Source: Malania oleifera | Lineage: Eukaryota; Streptophyta; Magnoliopsida; Santalales; Ximeniaceae | Reading direction: 5' to 3' | DNA: 64,000 nucleotides | Assembly (NCBI RefSeq): GCF_029873635.1 | Contig: NC_080417.1 | Location: forward strand, 26,608,182-26,672,181 | Shown: positions 12,879-22,137 of the stretch, in pieces | Numbering within the stretch: position 1 is the first letter of the stretch | Layout of the letters: each line of letters begins with the position of its first letter | The notes under the pieces: generated by a model | The model's input: only the letters and a program-made list of their open reading frames with translations | Told to the model about the DNA's origin: nothing | Database searches by the model: none | Position numbers and translations under genes: made by a program

Positions 12879-13742
12879 ATGTCATCAGCTTGTTATACAT
12901 TTTCAAAGGATGAGAAGAATAAATTCTTCGAATGGTTGAAATCAGTGAAGTTCCTCGATGGATATGCATCGAACATAGCTCGATGCATAAACACGAAGGA
13001 AGGGAAGATGCTAGGAATGAAAATTCAAGGCTGTCACGTCCTTCTACAACGGGTTCTACCCATTTTCCTTCGTGGAAACTTGACTGAAGATGTTCGCTCA
13101 ATGCTGATTGAGCTGGGATTTTTTTTTCGGAAGTTGTGCTAAAAAAAAATGAGCGTAAACGTACTTGAACGGTTAGGGGATGACATCATGATTATACTAT
13201 GCAAGTTGGGGAAAATTTTTCCACCAGCATTCTTTGATGTGATGGTCCACCTAGCTGTCCATTTACCAAGGGAGGCCATAATTGGAGGACCGGTTCAATA
13301 TCATTGGATGTATCCTATTGAGAGGTAAAGTATAAAGTCCTTGTATAATGGCCACGTGATTTCCTTGTTTTTATTTTTTATTTTTTTGTATTGTGTCTAC
13401 AAGTCTATAATGCTACGTAAAATGCATAGGTTCTTGTCCACTTTGAAGGGGTACGTGCACAATAAGGCATGACCTGAAGGTTCAATCATTGAGGCATACA
13501 TTGACAGTGAATGTCATTTTGCTCAATGTATCTACATGATATTAACACAATGTTCACTCGTGATGAGTGAAATGCAGACGTTCATGCTATTAATGCCGAA
13601 GATGAAGAACCTAGGAGCTTTTTATTTCGAGAAAATGTCTGGCCCTCGGTGCACGAGCTTACAATTTCATTGATATGGATGACCTAGAAAATGCTCATTT
13701 TTATATCCTCAACAATTGTGATGAAATTGTTCCATATATCGA
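12879..13742 (+). pseudogene. DUF4218 segment of the TNPD gene, with intron
   Basis: An open frame at 12879-13142 ends in GCHVLLQRVLPIFLRGN and DVRSMLIELGFFFRKLC, the opening of DUF4218. After a poly-A run that breaks the frame (13141-13149), the domain continues as FPPAFFDVMVHLAVHLPREA and GGPVQYHWMYPIER. It is split by the intron at 13325-13429 and resumes with FLSTLKGYVHNKA and SECHFAQC. This region always accompanies Transposase_21 in plant CACTA elements; its own function is not established. Confidence 0.85.
13325..13429 (+). other. Intron in the TNPD gene
   Basis: The coding phrase MYPIER-FLSTLKG is interrupted by GTAAAG...CATAG. Joining at GAGAG/GTTC restores the conserved reading frame. 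The intron is T-rich near its 3' end, as in plants. Confidence 0.8.
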
Positions 13743-14182
13743 GTACGTGATTCCAAACTCCTTACTTTGCATTGTATTTACATATGCATAATTATATACT
13801 TACTTGACATTAACATGTACTACTGTTGCATATAGCGAACATAAAGCTGAACTCCTAACCTGAAATGAATGGAATGTTGATAAAAGACATAAGAAGGAAT
13901 TTATCAACTGGTTTGGGAGTCGTGTGAGTAACAAAAACTGCTTGAGTGAGAAGCAATGTATGTTTTCACTATTGACAAATTTATTCTTCTAAACTCCTGT
14001 TTATTTAATAGATGAAAGTCATGTTTTACAATAAGGAACCAACGGCAAGTAAATATTTGTACGCGTTGGCATGTGGCCCCGATCAACGAGTTAACCGCTA
14101 CAGCGGTTGCACTGTTAACGGGTTATGATTTCATACAAAGTCCCTCGAACTGCATAAAAGAACCCAAAATTGTGGGGTTGCG

Positions 14183-14800
14183 GTGCTAGGCACAAAAGGA
14201 GATGAAGAAATTGACTACTTTGGTGTATTGGATGACATTATAGAGCTTAGCTATAGAGCAAACAAAGTCGTCCACCTGTTCAAGTGTACCTGGTGGGACA
14301 TTGGCAATAAAAAGACAAAGATAAACACTGATGCCTACTTCACCAGTGTCAATTTTAGTAAGTCCTGGTATCAAAATGACCCTTTCGTGCTTGCGACGCT
14401 GGAAAAACAAGTGTTTTACCTTAAAGACACCAAATTGAAGGGTGAATGGCATATGGCCCAAAATATTCCTCTTCGAAGTTTGTACACTATTGCAGAAGTT
14501 GCAGATAGTGAGATGAGTGCCAGTGAGACTTCATTCCAAGAATATGATCCATCTGTCCACGCAACAGCGCAATCTGCTACAGATGTTGTTGAAGAAGGCG
14601 TTAATCCTATACCATTGCATAGGGATGGTGCCAGGGCAGAACACGTAGGGACTTTTGACATTACAATTGAACCTTCTGTAGATGTTCACTTCATCGACGA
14701 TAAGGAAACTGATGGGGAAGATGAAACAGGGGTCGAGTACTGTAGTGAAGAGGAAGACACTTTAGAAAGTGAGGATGATACCAATATTGAGGACCTATAG
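14183..14800 (+). CDS. DUF4216 C-terminal segment of the TNPD gene
   Basis: A 205-codon open frame. The first ~100 residues match the DUF4216 pattern, with DYFGVLDDIIELSY, FKCTWWDIG and PFVLATLEKQVFYLKD. The remainder is an acidic tail rich in Asp/Glu (ETDGEDETGVEY...SEEEDTLE). Upstream, the sequence still reads as the linking part of the same protein (YSGCTVNGL, then a stop at 14125, then TQNCGVAV). This is therefore the tail of the transposase gene rather than a separate gene. The acidic tail is normal in this family. Confidence 0.8.
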   Translation: MLGTKGDEEIDYFGVLDDIIELSYRANKVVHLFKCTWWDIGNKKTKINTDAYFTSVNFSKSWYQNDPFVLATLEKQVFYLKDTKLKGEWHMAQNIPLRSLYTIAEVADSEMSASETSFQEYDPSVHATAQSATDVVEEGVNPIPLHRDGARAEHVGTFDITIEPSVDVHFIDDKETDGEDETGVEYCSEEEDTLESEDDTNIEDL

Positions 14801-14925
14801 AGGGGGTAGGCATGTTATTTTTGTCACTATGTATCTGACATGTGTGAATAACTTAAAAATAGATGTATGCTGCATCCATCTAATATTCGTACTTCTTATA
14901 TTTACTTGTCCATTAATTTGCAGAT

Positions 14926-16612
14926 ATGGCACTAGGAGTCCGATGTTGGAGAAATCATTTTAGGCACACGAGTACATCGCATGAGGATGATCCGACATCC
15001 TCCAGACCGACGAACCCCCTCGGTCCTAATGTGGTGGCACCATTGTCTGAGCCATCGGAACCTCGGCCAGGCATGGATACCACTTATGCAACTGACATGC
15101 AGGGTGAGTTGTCGACCGTCATGAGCAGTGTTGGTATGGATATGATTAATTTATTTACATGTCAACTATTGATGATAGTTATTCACGTGTATGATTATAA
15201 TGTTGTTCTTAAATTAACTCTACTTTCAGCATCTACGTCCACAGTCAGGTCAGGCCATGGTGTAGCAAAGAACATGTAGCTGAAGAAGCACCTAGATAGG
15301 ACTAAACAGCAGATTCAGATCGACATTCGTTTAGGATACACTGCCCCGCTGAACGATTGGTGCACCGCGTGGACGAGGGAGCTCGACATTATATGCCGAC
15401 AGTATGCTCCAGTCACCATAGTCAGCTGGCCGCAGGTGACTCAGGAGTAGCACATGGTTCTTTACATGCGCATTTTGGTAAGTTCCCAAACCCTATAAAG
15501 CTGCTTTTAATTTAATTTTTTTTTTTACTTTTAATATACTAGCAAATCAATAACTGTCTAACATTGTAATTGTATTACCTATATATGCAGGAGGAGTTTG
15601 ATATGGACATCCTCGAGGATGACCATGTGAGGAGGGCGGTCGACGTCCAATTGTGTAATAAATTTAAGAGCTATCGCTCGAAAATGCGCTCCCATTTTCG
15701 AGCGATGGGAGATGAAGCAAAAGCGTGGCCATACGATACGATATCCCAAGAGGATTGGGACGTGGTGTGTCGCCATTTTTGCGACCCGCACTATCAGGTG
15801 ATGTGTGTTGTATTATAATCACTAATTTTTCACAATGATGTCGCTAATAAGTCATCATTACATCTTTCTTGTAGGCCATATATGAAACAAATGCTGCAAA
15901 CCGCAGCAAACTCCCTACGACGCATTGCAGTGGATCGAGGCTATTCATAAATCATCGCCATGTAATTACTATATATAAAATTATCTGACCATTACATGAC
16001 ATCATACTAATGATGTCTTATATGATAATTTAGCATGATCCCGAGACTGAAGTAGAGGAGTCGCTGCCGGATCTATATCAGAGAACACACCAACGGCGAT
16101 CGGGGGAGTGGTGTGAGGGTGCGCAGGACAGACATGTAAGTGAAGCAAAAGATTTAGTTTATTACTTTATTCAAAACATCAAAGTTGTAGTATTACTTAT
16201 TCCTTTTTATCATTTTCATGATTGAAATTAAGCACGGATGGTCAAGCTGAGGAATGCACCTGTTTCAGAGGGGAGTCAGCACATGACAGATTTCGAGATC
16301 ACTTCTCCGGTGCTTGGGCAACAAGCGGGGGGCTGGGTGAAAGGTCTTGGAAATGGTTACATCGCCCCAACAGCATCATCATCCATGGGTGCGGCGGCTC
16401 ATGCAGAGATGGAACGACAGTATCGAGAGGCCGAGTATGATAAGTAGGAGATGGCTCGACGGATGCAGATGATGGAAATGGAGAACGCGGAATTGTGATC
16501 AGAGGTCTCCAGCTTTCGAGCCTAGATGCAAGCCATGATGAATAGGCACGCGCAATTAGAGGAAAGGATGCACCAATCTGGACCAGATGATGTGGGTGGC
16601 TCCTCTGATTAA
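14926..16612 (+). pseudogene. TNPA-like (Transposase_24) gene, multi-exon, with stops
   Basis: Exon-like pieces separated by plausible GT-AG introns. The N-terminal Ser/Pro-rich piece is at 14926-15100. About 15230-15478 reads IDIRLGYTAPLNDWCTAW and ELDIICRQYAPVTIVSWP. About 15591-15796 reads NKFKSYRSKMRSHF and WDVVCRHFCDPHYQ. About 15874-16135 reads THCSGSRLF and DPETEVEESLPDLYQRTH. About 16235-16612 reads FEITSPVLGQQAGGWVKGLG, a coiled-coil tail and ends GGSSD-stop. The order matches plant Transposase_24 proteins, which in En/Spm bind subterminal motifs. In-frame stops (after AKNM, VTQE, YDK, NAEL) make it probably inactive. It lies about 125 bp after the transposase gene on the same strand. 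Confidence 0.82.
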
Positions 16613-16621
16613 TTATAAGGA

Positions 16622-16967
16622 ATTATGATCACAAATTGAGTTTCATGTTAAATCATGCTAGTCTAGAATGCCTCTTGCATGACTGATGCGGTTGATGTGT
16701 ATTGCATGCTGGTAGTGGATATAGGTTCTCGTGTGCCTTCAACTTCTTATAAATGATCTATTTCAACCTATTAGGTGCAGGTTTTATGGGAAAACATCCA
16801 ATTTACAGACGTTATGCTACTGAAATTGCGTTAAAATTTTCCAAAATCCTAAACAAAAGATAGGCTTAGTTTAATGTTAAACTATTTTTGAAAGGATGAG
16901 TGAAACTTAGGAACTATAATAAATGAGGCAATGTAAACTTAGTTCATTTAGAACGGACATTCATTTA
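16622..16967 (+). repeat. CACTA internal repeat, copy 1 of the downstream set
   Basis: Runs from ATCATGCTAGTCTAGAATGC-like sequence to GGACATTCATTTACA. Key blocks are GTGTATTGCATGCTGGTAG, AAACATCCAATTTACAGACG and ATAGGCTTAGTTTAATG. It lies just past the stop of the TNPA-like gene. Copies 2 and 3 are nearly identical. Confidence 0.88.
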
Positions 16968-17880
16968 CAGAAAAATAAATAGAGATAAAACTGATGGGCA
17001 TAAATTTTTTTGAGTTATACACACATGAAATTGAAGTTAGAATTAAATTAAAAAAATAAAAAAATTGAAGATTGAATAAAAACAAATTTGAACTAACTTG
17101 GTATCCCTTTCTTGTAAATAAAAATAATGTTGATATCGTTTCTCAACTTGAGTATACATTCTTAGATTACAGGATCTCCCTTTAATAGGCAACATAAATT
17201 TGAAGGCTAATTCACAATTGTGAATGTTTTGGGTTCCATAGAAGATGGTTGGACTAAAATTCGAAGAGTTATGAGCCGAATAGATCGGGAGAGGAAAGGT
17301 CTCAATGGAGTTAAAATGTAGGTTTTGAGACGTGAAATTTCTATTTAATATTAGGGTAAACCTAACATTACATATTTATCACTTTAAGGACAATCAAAAT
17401 TTTCTTTTATTCTTTAAAAAGCAGTTCATTGCTAGTTGGAAGGTCATATGTATTGCATGTAATTTTATATAAATAATAATGTGTAAAATAATTTTATAAT
17501 TTCAATAAACTTTAGATATATTTTCAAGGTGAGTTAATAATATATTGTCATAATTTAGTTTACCTATATTAAAGTGTGAATATTCAGAGTTATTTATAAA
17601 AATTAAAACCTTGTTTAAAAATTATAAAATACAAACAATGATATGAGATATTATTATAACACCATATAAATATAGGGCTTATGGACGTGAAAAATTTTAA
17701 TAAAAAAGATTATGATACTAATGCTCCGATTAACCTCTTGAAAAAAAATTGAAATTTTAGTATTTACATAATAAGATGTTTTTTCATTGTTTTTTTTTTT
17801 TTTAATAAAAATCTTGGTATATGAATTCTTAGGAAAATATTAATAATTTATTATAATTTCGAAATTGTCATTTGTTATAT
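16968..17880. other. AT-rich CACTA internal DNA, no gene seen
   Basis: Between repeat copy 1 and the chitinase-like fragment. A/T-rich with no convincing ORF. Confidence 0.5.
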
Positions 17881-17914
17881 AAAATCTTGATCAATTAGTG
17901 AGTTTTTTTTTTGA

Positions 17915-18440
17915 TTGTATACCTTTCCCTCTTCATCAACCCAGACAACACACAACACCTCTGGTGTCTTCAGTGAATACATAGGAGCTGAGTTCAAACA
18001 TGTCACATTTTCATACGTACCCATCAACCCACAAGTCCAATTCCACTTCATTCTCTCCTTCGCCATTGATTATACTGCCTTATCTTCTCCTTCTCCAACA
18101 AATGGAAACTTAAGCATCTTATGGGATTCAGATGATCTCAGCCCCTCCAATGTTTCTTCCATCAAGGGTAAACATTCGAATGTCAAAGTAGCATTTTAAA
18201 GCTGATCCTAAAACTTTTGCTCAGTGCATAGGGCAGCTCATAGCGACCCATAAGGAGAATGGGGTAATCTCTTTTGCTTTTATAGCTCCATTTGATGAAA
18301 ACGAAGTTCAGAAACATTACTTTGCTCTGTGGAAGAGTTATGGGAATCTCATAGACTATGTTAATTTTCAGTTTTACGCATATGACAATAGAACATCCGT
18401 GTCTCAGTTCATTAGCTACTTCAATACCTAGATGATTCGG
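17915..18440 (+). pseudogene. Captured GH18 chitinase-like (narbonin/chitinase 2 type) gene fragment
   Basis: The first part (to about 18196) reads [40 protein letters not shown] and [12 protein letters not shown], the N-terminal third of plant GH18 chitinase-2-like or narbonin-type proteins. Directly after, in another frame (about 18197-18429), come [35 protein letters not shown] and [19 protein letters not shown], from the middle of the same family. The stretch between, which in the family holds the DxDxE catalytic motif, is missing, so no enzyme can be made. It sits between copies 1 and 2 of the CACTA repeat, far from any host gene, which fits capture by the transposon. Family assignment is by recall. 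Confidence 0.8.
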
Positions 18441-18607
18441 AGGCATGTTATTTTGTATATAGTACGATAGTGGCAAAGCAGGTTCATGTCTATTTGGGTC
18501 TCACATCGATTTTTCAGGATATGTTGAAGTCATTTAAAAGCTTTTCAATGAGCATATTATTGGATGACTCGAGATAACAATTTTTATTTAAATTATGAAT
18601 TTAAGAT

Positions 18608-18964
18608 ATGATTACATGGATTACTGTTGTGAATATGCTACATGATTTAATGCTAGTCTAAAATGCCTCCTGCATGGCGGATGCAGTTGATGTGTATTGC
18701 ATGCTGGCAGTGGATATAGGTTCTCGTGTTCCTTCAACTTCTTATAAATGATCTATTTCAACCTATCAGGTGCAGGTTTTATGGGAAAACATCCACTTTA
18801 CAGACGACATACTGTCGAAATTGCGTTAAAATTTTCCAAAGTCTTAAACAAAAGATAGGCTTAGTTTAATGTTAAACTATTTTTGAAAGGATGAGTGAAA
18901 CTTAGGAATGATAATAAATGAGGCAATTTAGACTTAGTTCATTTAGAACGGACATTCATTTACA
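18608..18964 (+). repeat. CACTA internal repeat, copy 2
   Basis: Same blocks as copy 1 (GTATTGCATGCTGGCAGTGG, AACATCCACTTTACAGACG, TTTAGAACGGACATTCATTT), extended about 30 bp on the left by ACATGGATTACT and GAATATGCTACATG, which copy 3 also has. Confidence 0.88.
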
Positions 18965-19219
18965 TGTTTTTCATCCGGTAAGCTTAAAGCATTCATTGCC
19001 GTGCCAAAATCATTGAAAATATTATATACACTTGGATGAGGATTTGAAAATTTTAAAAACGCATAAGTTGAATGCATACATAACTTATACGGAGCATCAC
19101 TTTCATAATCATTTAGACTAAATGCTCTCATCATCTCATAACGTTCATGTGCAAATGTCTGGATGAATAAAAATACCACACTAAACTCAGTACTATCCAC
19201 TGTTCTCTGCTGTTCGTAT
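18965..19219. other. Unique spacer between repeat copies 2 and 3
   Basis: About 255 bp not found elsewhere in the window. Its minus strand is open across nearly the whole spacer (85 codons, 18943-19200, reading into copy 2). I do not recognise the protein; it could be another captured gene piece or chance. Confidence 0.4.
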
Positions 19220-19590
19220 TATGAATTTAAGATATGGTTACATGGATTACTCCCGTGAATATGCTACATGATTTCATGCTAGTCTAGAATGCCTCCTGCA
19301 TGGCGGATGCAGTTGATGTGTATTGCATGCTGGTAGTGGATATAGTTTCTCGTGTGCCTTCAATTTCTTATAAATGATCTATTTCAACCTATCAGGTGCA
19401 GGTTTTATGGGAAAACATCCAATTTACAGACTGTATGCTGCCGAAATTGCGTTAAAATTTTCCAAAGTCCTAAACAAAAGATAGACTTAGTTTAATGTTA
19501 AACTATTTTTGAAAGTATGAGTGAAACTTAGGAATCATAATAAATGAGGCAATGTAGACTTATTTCATTTAGAACGGACATTCATTTACA
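19220..19590 (+). repeat. CACTA internal repeat, copy 3
   Basis: Same left extension as copy 2 (GGTTACATGGATTACT) and the same body, ending at GGACATTCATTTACATG. Confidence 0.88.
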
Positions 19591-20010
19591 TGTTTTTCGT
19601 TTGGACATATGAGTTGCAATGTCACTGTAGAAAAGAACAAAAAAAAGTGGAATAATGCTTATCTACGAAACAGTAAAGCATGCTAATTGGACACGTGTCC
19701 CCGGCTGGATTTATTCACTGCATCCCCTTCCCCACGCAATGCTAATACCTTATTGAGTTATTGTACAAATCCCCCATAAACTAATCTCATGCTGCATTCC
19801 AGAGCATGCATTTTACACCTTAAGTTTAGATTTAAATAGACTTTAATAAATTTCAATATAATTTTATGCTCCTCGTGTTTCGAGACACTTTGGACTTGAA
19901 CTTACATTGAATTTAAATAAAATGTAATATTAAATTGTATTAAAATTTGTCCAAATCCATTCAAATGTTCGAAATCTATGCTCTCGAACGCAACGTTAAA
20001 ATTTTTCCAA
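19591..20010. other. CACTA internal DNA next to the retroelement junction, no gene
   Basis: No ORF of note. Ends abruptly at 20010, where sequence homologous to the 3' internal end of the nested Sirevirus begins. Confidence 0.5.
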
Positions 20011-20453
20011 ATCTATGGAAGCCTTCGATTGATGTGTATGAGCTATTTAAAACTTTTGTCAATGTATTAGTGCTTTACCGGATAGTATATTCTTTATGTT
20101 TGTAAGATCTATAAGTACTATGTATTGTAGCACTTCACTATATTTTTTTTGTATTACTCTCTTCTCCTTTTTGATTGATGTCCAAAGGGGGAGATGTTTG
20201 AGAGAAGGGAGTGCAAAAATGAAAAATGATAATATGCTAGCTATGGTTTGTAAAACTATATGGCTTTGAATATGTATGGATTATTGTGTATGGATCTTGT
20301 ATGGATGGATATATATGGGTATGATCATTTTGCAAGTAACATGAATTCATTACTTATGACTATGAATATATCATGCTTATTGAAAGGGGGAGCCATGAGT
20401 ATTATCTCTTATTATTTTTGCTCTTGATTTGTCATCATTAAAAAGGGGGAGAT
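20011..20453 (+). mobile_element. Truncated 3' internal end of a second Sirevirus copy
   Basis: From ATCTATGGAAGC onward this matches 28512-28957 almost base for base: TTTACCGGATAGTAT, GATGTCCAAAGGGGGAGATG, GAAAGGGGGAGCC and AAAAAGGGGGAGAT just before the LTR. In the full element the matching segment follows the extra ORF and precedes the 3' LTR. Its presence left of the 5' LTR means the order is internal 3' end, LTR, whole internal region, LTR. Confidence 0.88.
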
Positions 20454-22079
20454 TGTTAGCCTAACAAGGTTTGCAATTCTTATTTTGATGATAACAAATC
20501 ATGATGTGTTTAATATGGTTTAAGTGAAAGTTCTTCAGGAAAAAGGCAAAGCTTAAAGGTAGTGACAAAGCTCAAACGGATGATAAAGTTTATGGATTAA
20601 AAAAAGATCTTGAAGAGCATAAGGATTAAAGATAACTTGATGAAAGCTCAAAGAAATTATCAAAAACTCAAAGATGATAGAAGAACAAAGACTTACTTGA
20701 AGATCAAAAGAATAAAGTTTTAAGGATGTTTGAATGTAAGTACTTCAAGTTAATTTCAAGTATAAACTGAATTGAAGCTCTCATAAAATCAAAAGAAACT
20801 TATAAATATATTTTTAGAAAAACCCTAGAGTATGTTTTTCAAATTAAAGAAAAGAAGGGTTTTTAAAATAAAAAGTTTTTTTTTTTAAACAGAATGGTCA
20901 GGCAACTGCCTTCATGTGGCAGGCGACTGCTCAAATTAAATGAAGAATTTTCAAAGAGGTAGTAGGGTGCCAGGCGATGCCTGAACATAGCCAAGCGCCT
21001 GGTGGTCATGCCAGGCGACTGTCAGTGTTTTGTGTTTTAAGTTTCTTCTATGACAAGCGACTGCCAGGTCGTGGCAGGCGACTGCCACTTGAACGTTGGC
21101 TTAAAAACTTCCAACGGGAAGATTTTTGAAATTGATTTTTTGGCACTATTATTTTGAAAAACTTGGGGATTACTTGAGGGAAACTTTAGGGGTAAGGAAT
21201 TACTTTTAAAACATCTATAAATAGCCCCTAGCTTCAAAGATTTTAGACACCAATAATTTTCCAGCAATCAAAGTTCTCTAAAAAGCCCTCAAAGTCTCTC
21301 GTGTTCATTCAACTTCAAATACTGAATTACTGTTGATTCAAACTCCGAAGTAAAGCTTTCCAAGTCTGAATCTTTCAATACTTGAAAGACATTTGGTGAT
21401 CTAAATTCAGTATTGAGCTTCAAATTCTTTTATATTTGAATTACTTTGAAGTATACTTGTGCTCAATGTTGTACTAACTTAATCTGCAGTGAGAGTGTTT
21501 TCTTGTACACGAACTTTTCTCTATCTTGGTTCTTGTTTATAGACGATTCATGGTTGTAGAATCCTTTGGTGGTTTTCCAAAGGCGAGGACGTAGGCTGGG
21601 TATAAGACAAACCTTGTAAAACCTTGTGTCTCTCTTTTCTTCCTTACTTTTTATTTTTTTTCAACAATACTTACAACTTGCGTGTATGCTTTAAATTGTT
21701 AATTCTGAGTGTATGGTTGTTAAATAGACCGGAGGATAATTTGTTTTGGCTTGATCAATATTGATTGCTGAAACCGAAAGGGACTACGCTGGTTGATCAT
21801 CCTAAACTTATTGATCTGAAAGTTTGTTTAAAAACTAAACACTAAGAAGAATTGTGAGTTTGGAATCAACATAGGGCTTACATAAATTCAGCGTGCTTTA
21901 CAATTTATTACAGGGCTATGGATACAAAGATCAAGATTCTGATTTTCTTGTTGATTGGTTGTGGTTGAATTGATTTTGTATTTACTTGTTGTGATTATTG
22001 AAAAACAGAGTGTTAAAATTGAAATATTTTTTAAAAATCCAATTCACCCCCCCCCTCTTGAGAAGCTATCCTAATTTCA
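20454..22079 (+). repeat. Element A LTR, left copy
   Basis: Starts TGTTAGCCTAACAAGG and ends CTAATTTCA, directly before a primer binding site. It carries a cluster of CAGGCGACTGCC-like motifs (about 20890-21095), then a TATA box CTATAAATAGC at about 21220. Compared with the right copy it lacks about 100 bp near 21563, between two GAATC words. Length is 1,626 bp versus 1,758 bp on the right. Confidence 0.92.
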
Positions 22080-22081
22080 AT

Positions 22082-22093
22082 TGGTATTAGAGC
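22082..22093 (+). promoter_or_regulatory. Element A primer binding site
   Basis: TGGTATTAGAGC two bases after the LTR end. It matches the plant initiator tRNA-Met primer site (TGGTATCAGAGC) with one mismatch. Confidence 0.88.
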
Positions 22094-22137
22094 CTAGTTA
22101 TAGAAAATTCCTAACAAGAAGCTATAAAAATATCTAA

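Larger units (their letters stand above)
11031..14800 (+). pseudogene. TNPD-like CACTA transposase gene, broken
   Basis: Domains in order match plant CACTA TNPD. First comes a transposase-associated domain with CSCKKCQN near residue 40. The Transposase_21/tnp2 core follows, with LALDGFNPFGNM (about 12050) and NDFPAYDNLSGW (about 12330), the two Asp blocks, then a PYWKDLLLRHNLDIM block. A DUF4218 region (about 13030-13740) and a DUF4216 region (14183-14800) complete it. The first ATG at 11031 reads MDKS followed by TAG, so translation could restart only at 11046. Further stops occur at 12252-12254, after CHRHFL (about 12471), and after DMEDMGI (about 12837). A GT-AG intron is visible at 13325-13429 and another probably near 13743-13835. 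It would have encoded the nuclear catalytic subunit. Confidence 0.9.
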
